Origin: Bacteroidetes bacterium 41-46
GTDB lineage: Bacteria; Bacteroidota; Bacteroidia; Bacteroidales; UBA932
Direction of reading: 5' to 3'
NCBI GenBank assembly: GCA_001897515.1
Contig: MKTA01000006.1
Location: 37,555 to 101,554 of the forward strand
Length of the DNA stretch: 64,000 nt
Shown here: in pieces, positions 45,540 through 53,592 of the stretch
How positions within the stretch are numbered: the stretch's first letter is position 1
Layout of the letters: every line of letters starts with the position of its first letter
The notes under the pieces: generated by a model
Told to the model about the DNA's origin: nothing
Seen by the model: only the letters and a program-made list of their open reading frames with translations
Database searches by the model: none
Made by a program: the position numbers and the translations under genes

Positions 45540-45585
45540 GTTTGCTCATTAATTGAGTGATTATTTGTTATTAGTTAAGTGGTGC

Positions 45586-45622
45586 GAGGCCTGCCAAACA
45601 AATTTTGGCAGGCCTCTTTTTT
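45586..45622. terminator. Bidirectional intrinsic terminator between tpx and DUF454
   Basis: A perfect 13-bp GC-rich stem (45586-45598 with 45604-45616), loop of 5 nt, is followed by six T residues on the plus strand. It lies between two convergent genes and can serve both, though the A-tract needed for the minus direction is shorter. Confidence 0.93.
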
Positions 45623-45983
45623 AGTACTTGTTTTTTTTGATTAGCAGGTGAATTGTTACTGCAACGGCAACAATAAAGAGAAAGACTCTTACATGTGTAT
45701 TCTCTGTTGCAAAGAAGAAGGTGAGGGAGATAGTTATCCAGAGAAGGGAGATGGTTTTAATTTTTAGTCTTACCGGAATACCCTCCTTGGATAGGTAAGA
45801 GTGGATGTAAGGGCCCAAATAGCGGTTGCTGAGCAGCCACTTCAGCCTGCTGTAGGAGGAGTTCATATAGAAATAGACAGCGATCAACAGGAATGGTGTA
45901 GTGGGTATCAGTGGCAAAAATATGCCGATTGTTGCAAGAGCTACAAAAAATGAGGCCAGTATTATATATAAGATACGTCTCAA
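45621..45983 (-). CDS. DUF454 (YbaN-like) inner-membrane protein
   Basis: 120 residues with an N-terminal helix pair (about 5-45) containing ATIGIFLPLIPTTPFLL, the DUF454 signature, and two C-terminal helices (about 78-112). Small membrane protein of unknown function. Its 3' end reaches into the terminator T tract. Confidence 0.85.
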   Translation of the reverse strand: MRRILYIILASFFVALATIGIFLPLIPTTPFLLIAVYFYMNSSYSRLKWLLSNRYLGPYIHSYLSKEGIPVRLKIKTISLLWITISLTFFFATENTHVRVFLFIVAVAVTIHLLIKKNKY

Positions 45984-45997
45984 AAACTCAATTTTTT

Positions 45998-46013
45998 TAT
46001 CTTTGCAAAGATA
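45998..46013. promoter_or_regulatory. 16-bp palindrome giving a -7 element on both strands
   Basis: TATCTTTGCAAAGATA is a perfect palindrome. Each half reads TATCTTTG, a full match to TAnnTTTG, on one strand. It lies between the divergent DUF454 (start 45983) and symporter (start 46038) genes, 14 bp and 24 bp away. No good -33 element is visible on either side, so it may instead be an operator. Confidence 0.45.
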
Positions 46014-46037
46014 CCTACTTTAAACTAAACTCGCACT

Positions 46038-47390
46038 ATGGAAAATTTTGCAGCCTTTATTGATAAGGTCAGCTCGGCCCTATGGGGATGGCCTATGATT
46101 ATTCTTTTGTTAGGAACCCATATCTACCTGACAATCATTCTTAAGTTCCCTCAGAGAAAAATTTTTACAGCAATCAGGCTATCGGTGACCAAAGACAAAG
46201 CTGCATCCGGAGATGTAAGTCAGTTTGGGGCACTTGCCACCTCACTGGCCGCAACTATCGGAACCGGTAATATTATAGGAGTGGCAACAGCGGTGGCTCT
46301 GGGAGGACCGGGCGCTGTTCTGTGGATGTGGATAACAGGAGTTTTCGGAATAGCTACAAAATATTCAGAGGGTCTGCTGGCAATCAAGTACAGAGAGAAG
46401 ACTGCTGACGGAACAATGCTCGGCGGGCCTATGTATGCTCTGGAGAAGGGGCTAAAATTAAAGTGGCTGGCTGTACTTTTCAGTATTTTTACCGCAATCG
46501 CCGCGTTTGGAATTGGAAATACAGTACAGGCAAACTCAATCTCACTATTGGTAAACGAAACCTTTTCAATTAATACAGTGACAACAGGTATTATCCTCAG
46601 CATTGCGGTAGCATTGGTAATACTATTTGGAGTGAAGGGTATAGCCAAAGTCAGCGGAACACTGGTCCCTTTTATGGCAATCTTTTATGTTGCAGGTTGT
46701 GTGTATATTCTGATTGTCAACTCCGCCTATCTTGGAGAGACATTCCGTCTGATAATAGACTCGGCATTCAGTGCTAAGGCGGCCGGAGGCGGATTTATAG
46801 GAACAACTGTGATGATGGCGGCCAGATTCGGTATAGCAAGAGGGCTGTTCTCAAACGAGTCGGGTCTGGGCTCTGCCCCGATTGTTGCTGCTGCCGCTCA
46901 GACAAGAAACCCGGTACGTCAGGCACTCGTCTCCTCTACAGGTACTTTCTGGGATACAGTTGTAGTTTGCGCGCTTACAGGACTTGTGCTGGTCAGCTCT
47001 GTGATAGCTCACCCGGATATTGATCATACACATGGTGCTGCACTTACAAAGGCAGCCTTCTCAAAAATCCCTTATATCGGCTCCTGGATTCTCACAATAG
47101 GTATTATAACCTTCGCATTCTCAACAATACTTGGATGGTCTTACTACGGAGAGAAGGCTGTAGAGTATCTTGGCGGCAAGAGAATAATCATCTATTACAG
47201 ACTTTTCTGGATTGCTGCCGTTTTCGCAGGCTCGGTATTAAACCTTTCACTTGTATGGGGTATTGCCGATAGTATGAATGCCCTGATGGCCATCCCTAAC
47301 CTTGTTGCGCTACTACTCCTTTCAGGAGTCCTCATTAAAGAGACTAATAAATATTTGTGGAACAGGCATTTGGATGATGAGGGCGAGTAA
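46038..47390 (+). CDS. Alanine/glycine:cation symporter (AGCS family)
   Basis: 450 residues with about eleven transmembrane segments. ATSLAATIGTGNIIGVATAVALGGPGAVLWMW (in pieces) and FGIARGLFSNESGLGSAPI are the AGCS signatures. Imports alanine or glycine with sodium. Monocistronic by context. An inverted-repeat element follows 15 bp after the stop. Confidence 0.94.
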   Translation: MENFAAFIDKVSSALWGWPMIILLLGTHIYLTIILKFPQRKIFTAIRLSVTKDKAASGDVSQFGALATSLAATIGTGNIIGVATAVALGGPGAVLWMWITGVFGIATKYSEGLLAIKYREKTADGTMLGGPMYALEKGLKLKWLAVLFSIFTAIAAFGIGNTVQANSISLLVNETFSINTVTTGIILSIAVALVILFGVKGIAKVSGTLVPFMAIFYVAGCVYILIVNSAYLGETFRLIIDSAFSAKAAGGGFIGTTVMMAARFGIARGLFSNESGLGSAPIVAAAAQTRNPVRQALVSSTGTFWDTVVVCALTGLVLVSSVIAHPDIDHTHGAALTKAAFSKIPYIGSWILTIGIITFAFSTILGWSYYGEKAVEYLGGKRIIIYYRLFWIAAVFAGSVLNLSLVWGIADSMNALMAIPNLVALLLLSGVLIKETNKYLWNRHLDDEGE

Positions 47391-47404
47391 AAAACGCAAC
47401 CCCA

Positions 47405-47511
47405 ACCCCAGGGGTAAAGTGTCAAGTCATTCATATTCAGACTAGTATAGACCTTCCTATTATTTACGTATGTAACTGATTTTAAGTTGTTTGACACTTT
47501 ACCCCTGGGGT
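47405..47511. repeat. 107-bp MITE-like element with perfect 21-bp terminal inverted repeats
   Basis: A 21-bp sequence at 47405-47425 is repeated as its exact reverse complement at 47491-47511. Each arm begins with an inner palindrome (CCCCAGGGG/CCCCTGGGG) and contains GTAAAGTGTCAA. The 65-bp centre shows no coding sequence. It lies between the convergent symporter and DPP III genes. It could be a miniature transposable element or a long-loop hairpin used as a terminator; no flanking target duplication could be confirmed. Confidence 0.8.
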
Positions 47512-47538
47512 AGTAACGCGGTGCGTTTACGCGGTGGC

Positions 47539-49557
47539 CTATTTCAAGAAACTGTATTTCTTGCCATAGTCAAGCATCTGCTGAAGGAAGTCTGAAGGAT
47601 ATTCAACTTTGTAGTCGATGATTCTGCCATCTTTCTCAACAGGGATGATGTTAGGGTTGATAAATCCTCCGTATGGCTTGAGGTTAAGAGAGGCGTAACG
47701 CTCTTTAACCTCTTTGTGTAGCTCCTGGTTAATGTTTACTGCGTATGTCTCAATAAGTTTTTTGCCTGCAGCATAGTCTCCCTCTGATTTAACTCTCTGA
47801 AGCTCTGCCAGAAGTTCTCCAAATAGTCCGCGAAGTTTAACAAAGTCATTGATTACGAAGTATGTTTTATTATCTCTTACTCTCTTCTCAATAACGTCTG
47901 TTCCGTTCTCACCGGCTCCTTTGCCCCTCTCATAACACCACTCAGCAATCAGTTTTCTCCCCTGCATATGAGCCTGGGTAACGGTTTTGCCAACCTCAAT
48001 TCTTACGAGCTGAGTCATAAGACCGTTGCGAATGTATGAGATGTAGGATGCTTTGTACGCCTCCTCGTCCGGCATTATGCCGAGTTCAACCAGTTTTGTG
48101 TCCGGCATGTAGTATAGGGCAAAAATGTCAGCGCGAGCCTCCTCAAGTGCAGAAGAGTGGTCCTTCAGAGCTCCGGCAGGAGTTCCGGGGCGGAGCTGTC
48201 CCGATGCGTGACCGAGGCATTCATGCATATCGGTGTGGAGATTACCTGTCAATGAACCATATTTTTTCAGAAGCCCGATCTCTGTCTCATCCCAGGAAAA
48301 CTCAGTAGTCAGACTCTTTGGAGCCTCCTCTGCCGCTTTGTCATAAGCCTCAGAAATATTTGCAATGGTTACAGATTTTGACCCATGCTCTTTTCTTATC
48401 CAGTCTGCATTGGGAAGGTTGATACCAAGCGGAGATGTCGGATGGCAGTCCCCTCCAAGCTGAGCAACAGTTATTACCTTGGCAGAAACACCTTTCACCT
48501 CTTTTTTCTTGTACTCGGGACTTACAGTTGAGTTATCCTCAAACCACTGAGCATTATTACTTATAATCTCTGTCCTTTTGGATGCCTCAAGATCTTTGAA
48601 GTTCACAACAGCCTCCCATGTAGCCTTCATTCCCAGAGGATCATTGTAATCCTCAATAAATCCGTTAATAAAGTCAACCTGGCTATCGGTGTCCTTAACC
48701 CATGCAATATTATACTCATCCCATATATTGAGATCGCCTGTGCGGTAATACTCAATCAATTTTGCTATATAACCCCTTTGAGTATCGTTTTCGGCAACAG
48801 CCGAAGCCTTTTCAAGATGCTCAATAATTTTTTCAATAGCCGGTCCGTAAAGCCCGCCAACTCTGTAAACCTCCTCCTGAACCTTGCCGTCAACCTTTAC
48901 AAGTCTGGAGTTAAGGCCATATGATATTGGCGTATGGTCTTTAGGGTCAACCATTTTTGCATAAAACTCCTCAGCCTCGCTCCTGCTAACACCATCATAG
49001 AAGTTTACGGAACTTCCTAGAAGAAGATCGCCCTCGCCTGTGATGTTCTTTCTGTACGGATAGAGTGCCGGGTCAAAAAGCATAGGGATAATCTCCTCTT
49101 TAAGCTCCGACTGACCACTCTCATCCATCAGCATGGCAAAGTAATCCTGAGAGCATCCCGGAAGAAACTTCTCTTCTGCATAGTGATGGTGAATTCCGTT
49201 GCTGAAGAAGACCCTTTTTGCATAAACAAGAAACTCGTTCCAGTCACCACTCTCTCTCTCCCCTTTGTAGTTGTCGAATATCCCCTCCAGAACCCTGCGG
49301 ATCTTAAGCCCGTGCTTAAAGTTCTGATCCCAGAATATATCACGGCCCGCTTTGGCAGCCTCACTCAGGTGGTAGATGTACTCCTTCTGCTCAAATGTTA
49401 ATGAGTCCCAGCCAGGGATTCTGTATCGGATTACCTTTAGATCCGCAAATTCATCTGCAAGATATCTGAATGGTTCCTCCTTAACTGCACCCTCTTTGCA
49501 AGAGCTGAAAAAGAGCCCTGCCAAACCTGCAATTAGCATAAATCTGTAAAATTTCAT
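47539..49557 (-). CDS. Dipeptidyl-peptidase III (M49), lipoprotein
   Basis: 672 residues when started at the ATG complementary to 49555-49557, which places a signal sequence and lipobox (LAGLFFSSC) at the N-terminus; an in-frame ATG at 49677 adds 40 unrelated residues. The zinc motif HECLGH (about residues 445-450) and the downstream EEARAD are the M49 signatures. Releases dipeptides from short peptides. Bacteroidetes DPP III of this type is exported. Confidence 0.93.
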   Translation of the reverse strand: MKFYRFMLIAGLAGLFFSSCKEGAVKEEPFRYLADEFADLKVIRYRIPGWDSLTFEQKEYIYHLSEAAKAGRDIFWDQNFKHGLKIRRVLEGIFDNYKGERESGDWNEFLVYAKRVFFSNGIHHHYAEEKFLPGCSQDYFAMLMDESGQSELKEEIIPMLFDPALYPYRKNITGEGDLLLGSSVNFYDGVSRSEAEEFYAKMVDPKDHTPISYGLNSRLVKVDGKVQEEVYRVGGLYGPAIEKIIEHLEKASAVAENDTQRGYIAKLIEYYRTGDLNIWDEYNIAWVKDTDSQVDFINGFIEDYNDPLGMKATWEAVVNFKDLEASKRTEIISNNAQWFEDNSTVSPEYKKKEVKGVSAKVITVAQLGGDCHPTSPLGINLPNADWIRKEHGSKSVTIANISEAYDKAAEEAPKSLTTEFSWDETEIGLLKKYGSLTGNLHTDMHECLGHASGQLRPGTPAGALKDHSSALEEARADIFALYYMPDTKLVELGIMPDEEAYKASYISYIRNGLMTQLVRIEVGKTVTQAHMQGRKLIAEWCYERGKGAGENGTDVIEKRVRDNKTYFVINDFVKLRGLFGELLAELQRVKSEGDYAAGKKLIETYAVNINQELHKEVKERYASLNLKPYGGFINPNIIPVEKDGRIIDYKVEYPSDFLQQMLDYGKKYSFLK

Positions 49558-49637
49558 AATGGTTAAAAAAGTTTTAAAAAATTGATACAAAGATAATAAA
49601 CTCGGATGTATATTTGCGCCGATTTTTAGATCAAAAC

Positions 49638-49796
49638 ATGAACGCTGTTTATACAATTTTACTGCTTGTCGCAGCAAATATTTTTATGACATTTGCCTGG
49701 TACGGGCACCTTAAGTTGCAGGAGATGGGTAAAATCAATCATACCCCACTTATTCTGGTAATTCTTGGAAGCTGGCTCGTGGCATTTTTTGAGTAA
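49638..49796 (+). pseudogene. 5' fragment of a DUF486/DMT-family membrane protein gene
   Basis: 52 codons (MNAVYTILLLVAANIFMTFA...) matching the first 52 residues of the complete homologue at 49857-50222, including AWYGHLKLQEMGKI and GSWL, then a stop directly after FFE. The homology ends at about 49,791, where unrelated AT-rich DNA begins. A TATATTTG at 49609-49616 may be its promoter. The rest of the host gene is not in the window, as expected if an element integrated here or the gene was partly deleted. Confidence 0.8.
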
Positions 49797-49856
49797 AAGT
49801 TTACATTTAGACCCCAGACAAAATAAACATAATTTAAAGTTAATATAATTTTATAT

Positions 49857-50222
49857 ATGAATGCCATTTTTACCATCATTTTACTTGTACTAGCCAATGT
49901 ATTTATGACTTTTGCTTGGTATGGACATTTAAAGCTCCAAGAGATGGGGAAGATCTCTAATACGCCCTTAATCCTCATAATACTAGGTAGTTGGCTTTTG
50001 GCACTTTTTGAATATGCCTTGCAAATACCCGCAAATAGATTTGGTTATATTGGAAATGGTGGTACTTTCTCTTTAGTACAGCTGAAAATAATCCAAGAAG
50101 TAATTACTCTTTTAGTTTTTTCTGTTTTTTCATTTGTTCTGTTTAATGTTCAAATACAATGGAATCATTTAGCTGCATTCTTTTGTCTGATTCTGGCAGT
50201 GTATTTTGTATTTATGAAGTAG
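49857..50222 (+). CDS. DUF486/DMT-family small membrane protein, complete copy
   Basis: 121 residues with four transmembrane helices, of the DMT-family DUF486 type (NVFMTFAWYGHLK, GSWLLALFEYALQIPANRFGY). Protein identity with the truncated copy is high over the shared 52 residues, but nearly every synonymous position differs, so it is not a recent duplicate. It is more AT-rich than the host genes. All three Trp codons are TGG, unlike the phage genes just downstream. Either it came in with the element as a replacement, or it is an older paralogue acquired by transfer. Function unknown. Confidence 0.85.
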   Translation: MNAIFTIILLVLANVFMTFAWYGHLKLQEMGKISNTPLILIILGSWLLALFEYALQIPANRFGYIGNGGTFSLVQLKIIQEVITLLVFSVFSFVLFNVQIQWNHLAAFFCLILAVYFVFMK

Positions 50223-50456
50223 GATTGATGTTTGCTTAGGGATCTCTTAGGGGTGTGTTCAAATTTTCAAAAATCACCTTCTGTGTAAAGAAGGGGAGGC
50301 TGAGGTTTCCTCTCATAATCCCATAAAATCCGTACCCATACCGCCCTCTACACCTTCCAGACCACAATGAATCAATTAGTTATAGTTTTGTGACCTTTTG
50401 GGGTTTTCTATCATTTTTTATTGATAACTTTGTATATAATTATAAATCAATATATT
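50223..50456 (+). promoter_or_regulatory. Host-phage transition with candidate HNH-gene promoters
   Basis: 234 bp without a recognisable gene. The first part (to about 50,370) has mixed composition with C-rich stretches; after that the sequence becomes AT-rich like the phage. Two perfect TAnnTTTG elements occur, TAGTTTTG at 50383-50390 and TAACTTTG at 50425-50432, the latter 24 bp before the HNH start. The phage edge may lie in this interval or at 49,791. Confidence 0.4.
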
Positions 50457-50966
50457 ATGAAGAAAGTAAAACCTATAGAAAATTTCCCAAACTATACAAT
50501 CAGTACTGATGGAGTTGTATATAATGTGGTAAAGAAGATGATAATGAAACTACATAGAGATAAAGATGGTTATTGAATAGTTAACCTATCAGCAAACAAT
50601 GAAAAGAAACAGAAAAGAGTTCATAGATTAGTAGCAGCAGCATTTATTCCTACAGATGATCAATCATTAACAGTTAACCATAAAGATGGTAATAAGGATA
50701 ATAATGATGTGTCTAACTTAGAGTGATTAACTAATGAAGATAATATTAGACACGCTTTTGAGACTGGATTAATGAAGAAGAATCCTAAAGGAGAAAACTC
50801 TCGTAGTTCTAAGTTATCTTTCGAACAAGCAGAACAAATAAGAGAGTGAATAAGTAATGGAATGTATAATAGAAAACAAATTGCTGAGATGTATGGTATA
50901 ACTACTGCATCAGTTGGTAATATAATCAATAATAAAACTTATAAAGCCTGTGATCATATATCATAG
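50457..50966 (+). CDS. NUMOD4/HNH homing endonuclease, TGA read as Trp
   Basis: 169 residues with three in-frame TGA codons (50574, 50724, 50847). Reading TGA as Trp gives an N-terminal NUMOD4 segment (IENFPNYTISTDG), an HNH core (VHRLVAAAFI, VNHKDGNKDNN, VSNLEWLTNEDN) and a C-terminal helix-turn-helix (RKQIAEMYGITTASVGNIIN). The Trp of NLEWLT is a conserved position in this family and here is TGA. There is no TGG in the frame. Stop is TAG. It lies at the phage edge and on the opposite strand from the other phage genes. Expected to cut DNA as a selfish endonuclease. Confidence 0.92.
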
Positions 50967-50977
50967 GCTTTTTTTTT
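50943..50977 (+). terminator. Intrinsic terminator of the HNH gene
   Basis: A 12-nt stem (50943-50954 with 50960-50971, one G-T pair) and a 5-nt loop are followed by a T run to 50977. It overlaps the last eight codons of the HNH gene. Confidence 0.85.
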
Positions 50978-51124
50978 GTGATAGATTTTTTTCTAAACTG
51001 GACTCGATCCACATCGTGTCCACTCGTGTCCGAGTGCAATGAGTAACAAAAATCCTTCTTATGTCCGATACATAAACTACTACTTCTAGATGTATCTTAG
51101 TGATCTAGACAGTATATAAAAGAA

Positions 51125-51152
51125 AACTGCTGACTAATTAAAGTCAGCAGTT
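51125..51152 (-). terminator. Terminator of the minus-strand ParB-like transcript
   Basis: A perfect 11-bp inverted repeat (51125-51135 with 51142-51152) with a 6-nt loop is followed on the minus strand by TTTTCTTTT. It lies 27 bp past the end of the last gene of that strand. Between this and the HNH terminator (50978-51124) I see no gene, only a small GC-rich hairpin, CACTCG-N4-CGAGTG, at 51021-51036. Confidence 0.85.
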
Positions 51153-51179
51153 AACAATGCATTTATTAGTTAGTAGGAG

Positions 51180-51425
51180 TTATTTCCTATCTCTTCTCTT
51201 TACAGCTATCAAAGCTTCTTGAAGTTTCAAGCATTTCTTGATAGTCATTTCTGTGCGTTCTAAGCAGAAGTTTATCATTTCTTCTGGAGAATTAATCTTC
51301 TTACTTTTTGAGAGTTCAAGAAAATCCTCATAAGATGCTTGTGCAGATAGAACAGCTGCTTTGTCAATCATTTTTGAGCTTGTGTAAGCAGCAACCACAA
51401 TCTCATTTACTTTTTGTACAGACAT
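51180..51425 (-). CDS. Small phage protein of unknown function
   Basis: 81 residues from the ATG at 51425, mostly helical and charged (SKMIDKAAVLSAQASYEDFL, CLERTEMTIKKCLKLQEA). No known domain recognised. It contains no Trp, so it reads identically in either code. It follows the ParB-like gene by 3 bp and is probably co-transcribed. Confidence 0.7.
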   Translation of the reverse strand: MSVQKVNEIVVAAYTSSKMIDKAAVLSAQASYEDFLELSKSKKINSPEEMINFCLERTEMTIKKCLKLQEALIAVKRRDRK

Positions 51426-51428
51426 CAC

Positions 51429-52337
51429 TTATTGATTAAGTGGTTTATTTGTCTTTTCAAGGAACTTATTATAAAGCAGTTCAAGACGATTATAAATCAT
51501 TTGTTCTTTTGTGCTTTCTCCTCTCTTTCCCTTTGCTTTTTCAATGGATTCAGCATCCTTTCTATTAAGTGATTTAAAGAATTTGACAAATGTTTCTTCA
51601 AAGTTGGTAAAGTCATCACCCTTTCCTTTTAAGAATTTTTGTATCACCCAGTCAATGATAATTCTGGTTTTCAGTACTTTTTCATCAAGTACGCTTGTTG
51701 CTGCATTCAAAATATTTTTTCCTCTTTGTATTCCAGATTCAGTATCCTTATCTAAATCAGTAGAAATCTCACCATTCATTGCTTTTGATAGCACTGATTT
51801 GTTGATTTTGTTGTTGAAAGTAAGCCACTTACAGGCTGAATCAAGTGAGTAACCTTTTGATGTTAATTCGTTAATTTCATCAAGTAACGGAATTTGCTGA
51901 GCACACATCATCTTTGCTCCCTTACCAAAATCTGCTCCTTTCCAAGCTGCTGTAGCAGTATTAATCTCTGCTAACATCTTAGGGATGCTCAATTCTGAGT
52001 TTAAGGGATACATAAGGAAAAATTCCTTATTGTACTCAGAATCTTCTGACATAAGCTCAGTATGAGCTTGATACCTGTGGTTGGCATCAATCAGTACAAC
52101 ATACTGAGAAGCATTAGCTTCAGTTACTACTTCCTTTGAAGTAAAATCTATTACTTCAAGTCCAGCTTTCAATGCATCAGCTGCATCTACTATGATTGCT
52201 GGGATAAGTAATCCATTTGACTTCATAGAAGTCTTTTTTGACTTAACGATCTTTTCGTTAAGATCACGATTACCAGCAAGTCTGGCAACTTTTTTGCCTT
52301 CATTTTGAAGGACTTTTAGGTTAATAAGATTTTCCAT
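51429..52337 (-). CDS. ParB-like nuclease-domain phage protein
   Basis: 302 residues from the ATG at 52337. An N-terminal ParB/sulfiredoxin-like domain contains VVLIDANHRYQAHTEL, which fits the D-x-HRxxA type motif, followed by a helical region with SYSLDSACKWLTFNNKINKSVL in part resembling a DNA-binding HTH. It has three Trp codons, all TGG, and no TGA, so it can be translated by the host without recoding. Possible roles are plasmid-style partition, DNA modification control or regulation; not resolved. Confidence 0.7.
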   Translation of the reverse strand: MENLINLKVLQNEGKKVARLAGNRDLNEKIVKSKKTSMKSNGLLIPAIIVDAADALKAGLEVIDFTSKEVVTEANASQYVVLIDANHRYQAHTELMSEDSEYNKEFFLMYPLNSELSIPKMLAEINTATAAWKGADFGKGAKMMCAQQIPLLDEINELTSKGYSLDSACKWLTFNNKINKSVLSKAMNGEISTDLDKDTESGIQRGKNILNAATSVLDEKVLKTRIIIDWVIQKFLKGKGDDFTNFEETFVKFFKSLNRKDAESIEKAKGKRGESTKEQMIYNRLELLYNKFLEKTNKPLNQ

Positions 52338-52427
52338 TTTATAATTTGTTATTGGAAATTTTAATTTTCTTTCATCTCTGGTGAAAGATTTCCAGATAAT
52401 CAATTATAAAGATGTGCACCTCTTTAT

Positions 52428-52455
52428 GTCCTGATTACATTGCAAAAGTCAGGAC
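52428..52455 (-). promoter_or_regulatory. Candidate operator/promoter upstream of the ParB-like gene
   Basis: A 7-bp inverted repeat (GTCCTGA at 52428-52434 and TCAGGAC at 52449-52455, 14-bp spacer) lies 91 bp upstream of the ParB-like start, in the 167-bp gap before that gene. On the minus strand a TTTTTG lies about 20 bp before a CTTTTG inside the repeat, so the repeat may overlap a promoter. Confidence 0.35.
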
Positions 52456-52504
52456 AATTAGAATGACCAAAAATGTGTAAAAATGAAATATATTTTACTC
52501 CCGA

Positions 52505-53335
52505 TTAGAAGAAATATTCTATAACCATTTTATCATAAATAGATGAATTCTTGTACTGTTTTAAGAACCCATTAATGATATATTCAGATTCTAAAAAGCT
52601 TTCATTGGAACTAAGTCCAACAAGATATACTAGCCTAGAAATAAGGAGTTTCTTACTATATGAATTGAAGCCTTCCTTCTTTTTTCTTATGTTCTTAGGT
52701 GGTACAAGTTCATAGAACATAAGAAACAATGTTGCAAAATACCAGATAGTGTATGAGTCAGAATTTTCTTTTACAACATTGAATGAATAATATTTTGGAT
52801 ATAGTGAATTTAGATTACCCTTACCAACATTATCCATAATATCTTTAACTGTTTGTTTGATAAGATCTAATGTTTTGTGATCAATGATTTCCACCTTCTT
52901 TTTACCCTTAACTCTTATAGTTAGTTCTGCACCTTCTTCAGCTACATATCTGTGGATTTCTTCTAAGTATTCAAATGCACTTTTAAAAAACTCAGTTTCT
53001 CTTTTACAGGCACAATAACTTAAATCATTTATAAATAAGAGAAGATACCAAAACTTGTTAAAGTCATAACCAAGAGTAGTAATCATATCTTTTAGAACTT
53101 CATCATCTTCATATTCATCAATGAAAGATGTATTTACTTTGTTGTCAAAATATCTATGGATAAAATTTACATATACTTGAGAATCAAGCATACCTTTATA
53201 AAATTCATATGCTCCATTTGGTTTTATCTTCTCAGCAAGTTTATGAACATACTCTGCTAGTGGTTCATTATACTCAACTAAAGTAAATACTTCAGTTGGA
53301 TCTCCTGTTGGTTTTGCTAGTTCTTTCATATACAC
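52505..53335 (-). CDS. Phage protein of unknown function, standard-code compatible
   Basis: 276 residues (or 274 from the ATG at 53329), acidic and largely helical with aromatic patches (FNKFWYLLLFINDLSYCA). No domain recognised and no signal peptide. Both Trp codons are TGG and no TGA occurs. It lies downstream of a hairpin terminator, between the late tail genes and the ParB-like gene. Confidence 0.7.
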   Translation of the reverse strand: MYMKELAKPTGDPTEVFTLVEYNEPLAEYVHKLAEKIKPNGAYEFYKGMLDSQVYVNFIHRYFDNKVNTSFIDEYEDDEVLKDMITTLGYDFNKFWYLLLFINDLSYCACKRETEFFKSAFEYLEEIHRYVAEEGAELTIRVKGKKKVEIIDHKTLDLIKQTVKDIMDNVGKGNLNSLYPKYYSFNVVKENSDSYTIWYFATLFLMFYELVPPKNIRKKKEGFNSYSKKLLISRLVYLVGLSSNESFLESEYIINGFLKQYKNSSIYDKMVIEYFF

Positions 53336-53349
53336 AAAAATAAAAGAAA

Positions 53350-53376
53350 AGCCTGTAATCCTAAAGACTACAGGCT
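53350..53376 (-). terminator. Terminator at the end of the phage tail-gene run
   Basis: An 8-bp stem (53350-53357 with 53369-53376) is flanked by A/T runs on both sides and on the minus strand is followed by TTTTCTTTTA. It lies 5 bp past the stop of the small membrane-protein gene, so it probably ends the tail transcript. Confidence 0.75.
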
Positions 53377-53380
53377 CTTT

Positions 53381-53572
53381 TTAGTTTGATTTTCTGTATT
53401 TATAATCTATTCCAAATAATGCACCAGCGAAAGTACTTATTTCCCCAAATGCTATTAATGCAGATGAATCAATTACTCCAGTTGGTGGAACTATAAATCC
53501 AGCTATTAGTAATCCTACACCCACCAGTACTAGGAAACAAGCTACTCAAATTTGAATGTTGTTTTTCTTCAT
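53381..53572 (-). CDS. Small phage membrane protein (holin-like), one TGA as Trp
   Basis: 63 residues visible only when TGA (53546-53548, codon 9) is read as Trp: an N-terminal MKKNNIQIWVACFLVLVG, two hydrophobic segments (about 8-28 and 37-54) and a basic tail. Bacteroides phage and prophage genomes carry similar two-helix proteins with VPPxGxIDSSxLxAFGE-like sequence; here VPPTGVIDSSALIAFGE is seen. Its place after the fibre genes fits a holin, but this is not established. Under the standard code it would look like a stop after eight codons. Stop TAA. Confidence 0.75.
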
Positions 53573-53592
53573 TAAAATAAAATAAATTGTTG

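Noticed and set aside
49558..49677. Longer DPP III start at 49677
   Set aside because: It hides the signal peptide and lipobox behind 40 unrelated residues and overlaps the DUF486 fragment.
49797..50456. Host-phage junction as an assembly chimera
   Set aside because: Not fully rejected; the broken DUF486 gene is compatible with real integration, but without reads a chimera cannot be excluded. The recoding itself does not depend on this point.
50978..51124. tRNA-like stretch near 51000 with GACTCGATCC
   Set aside because: It resembles a T-loop but no acceptor or anticodon stem can be drawn on either strand.
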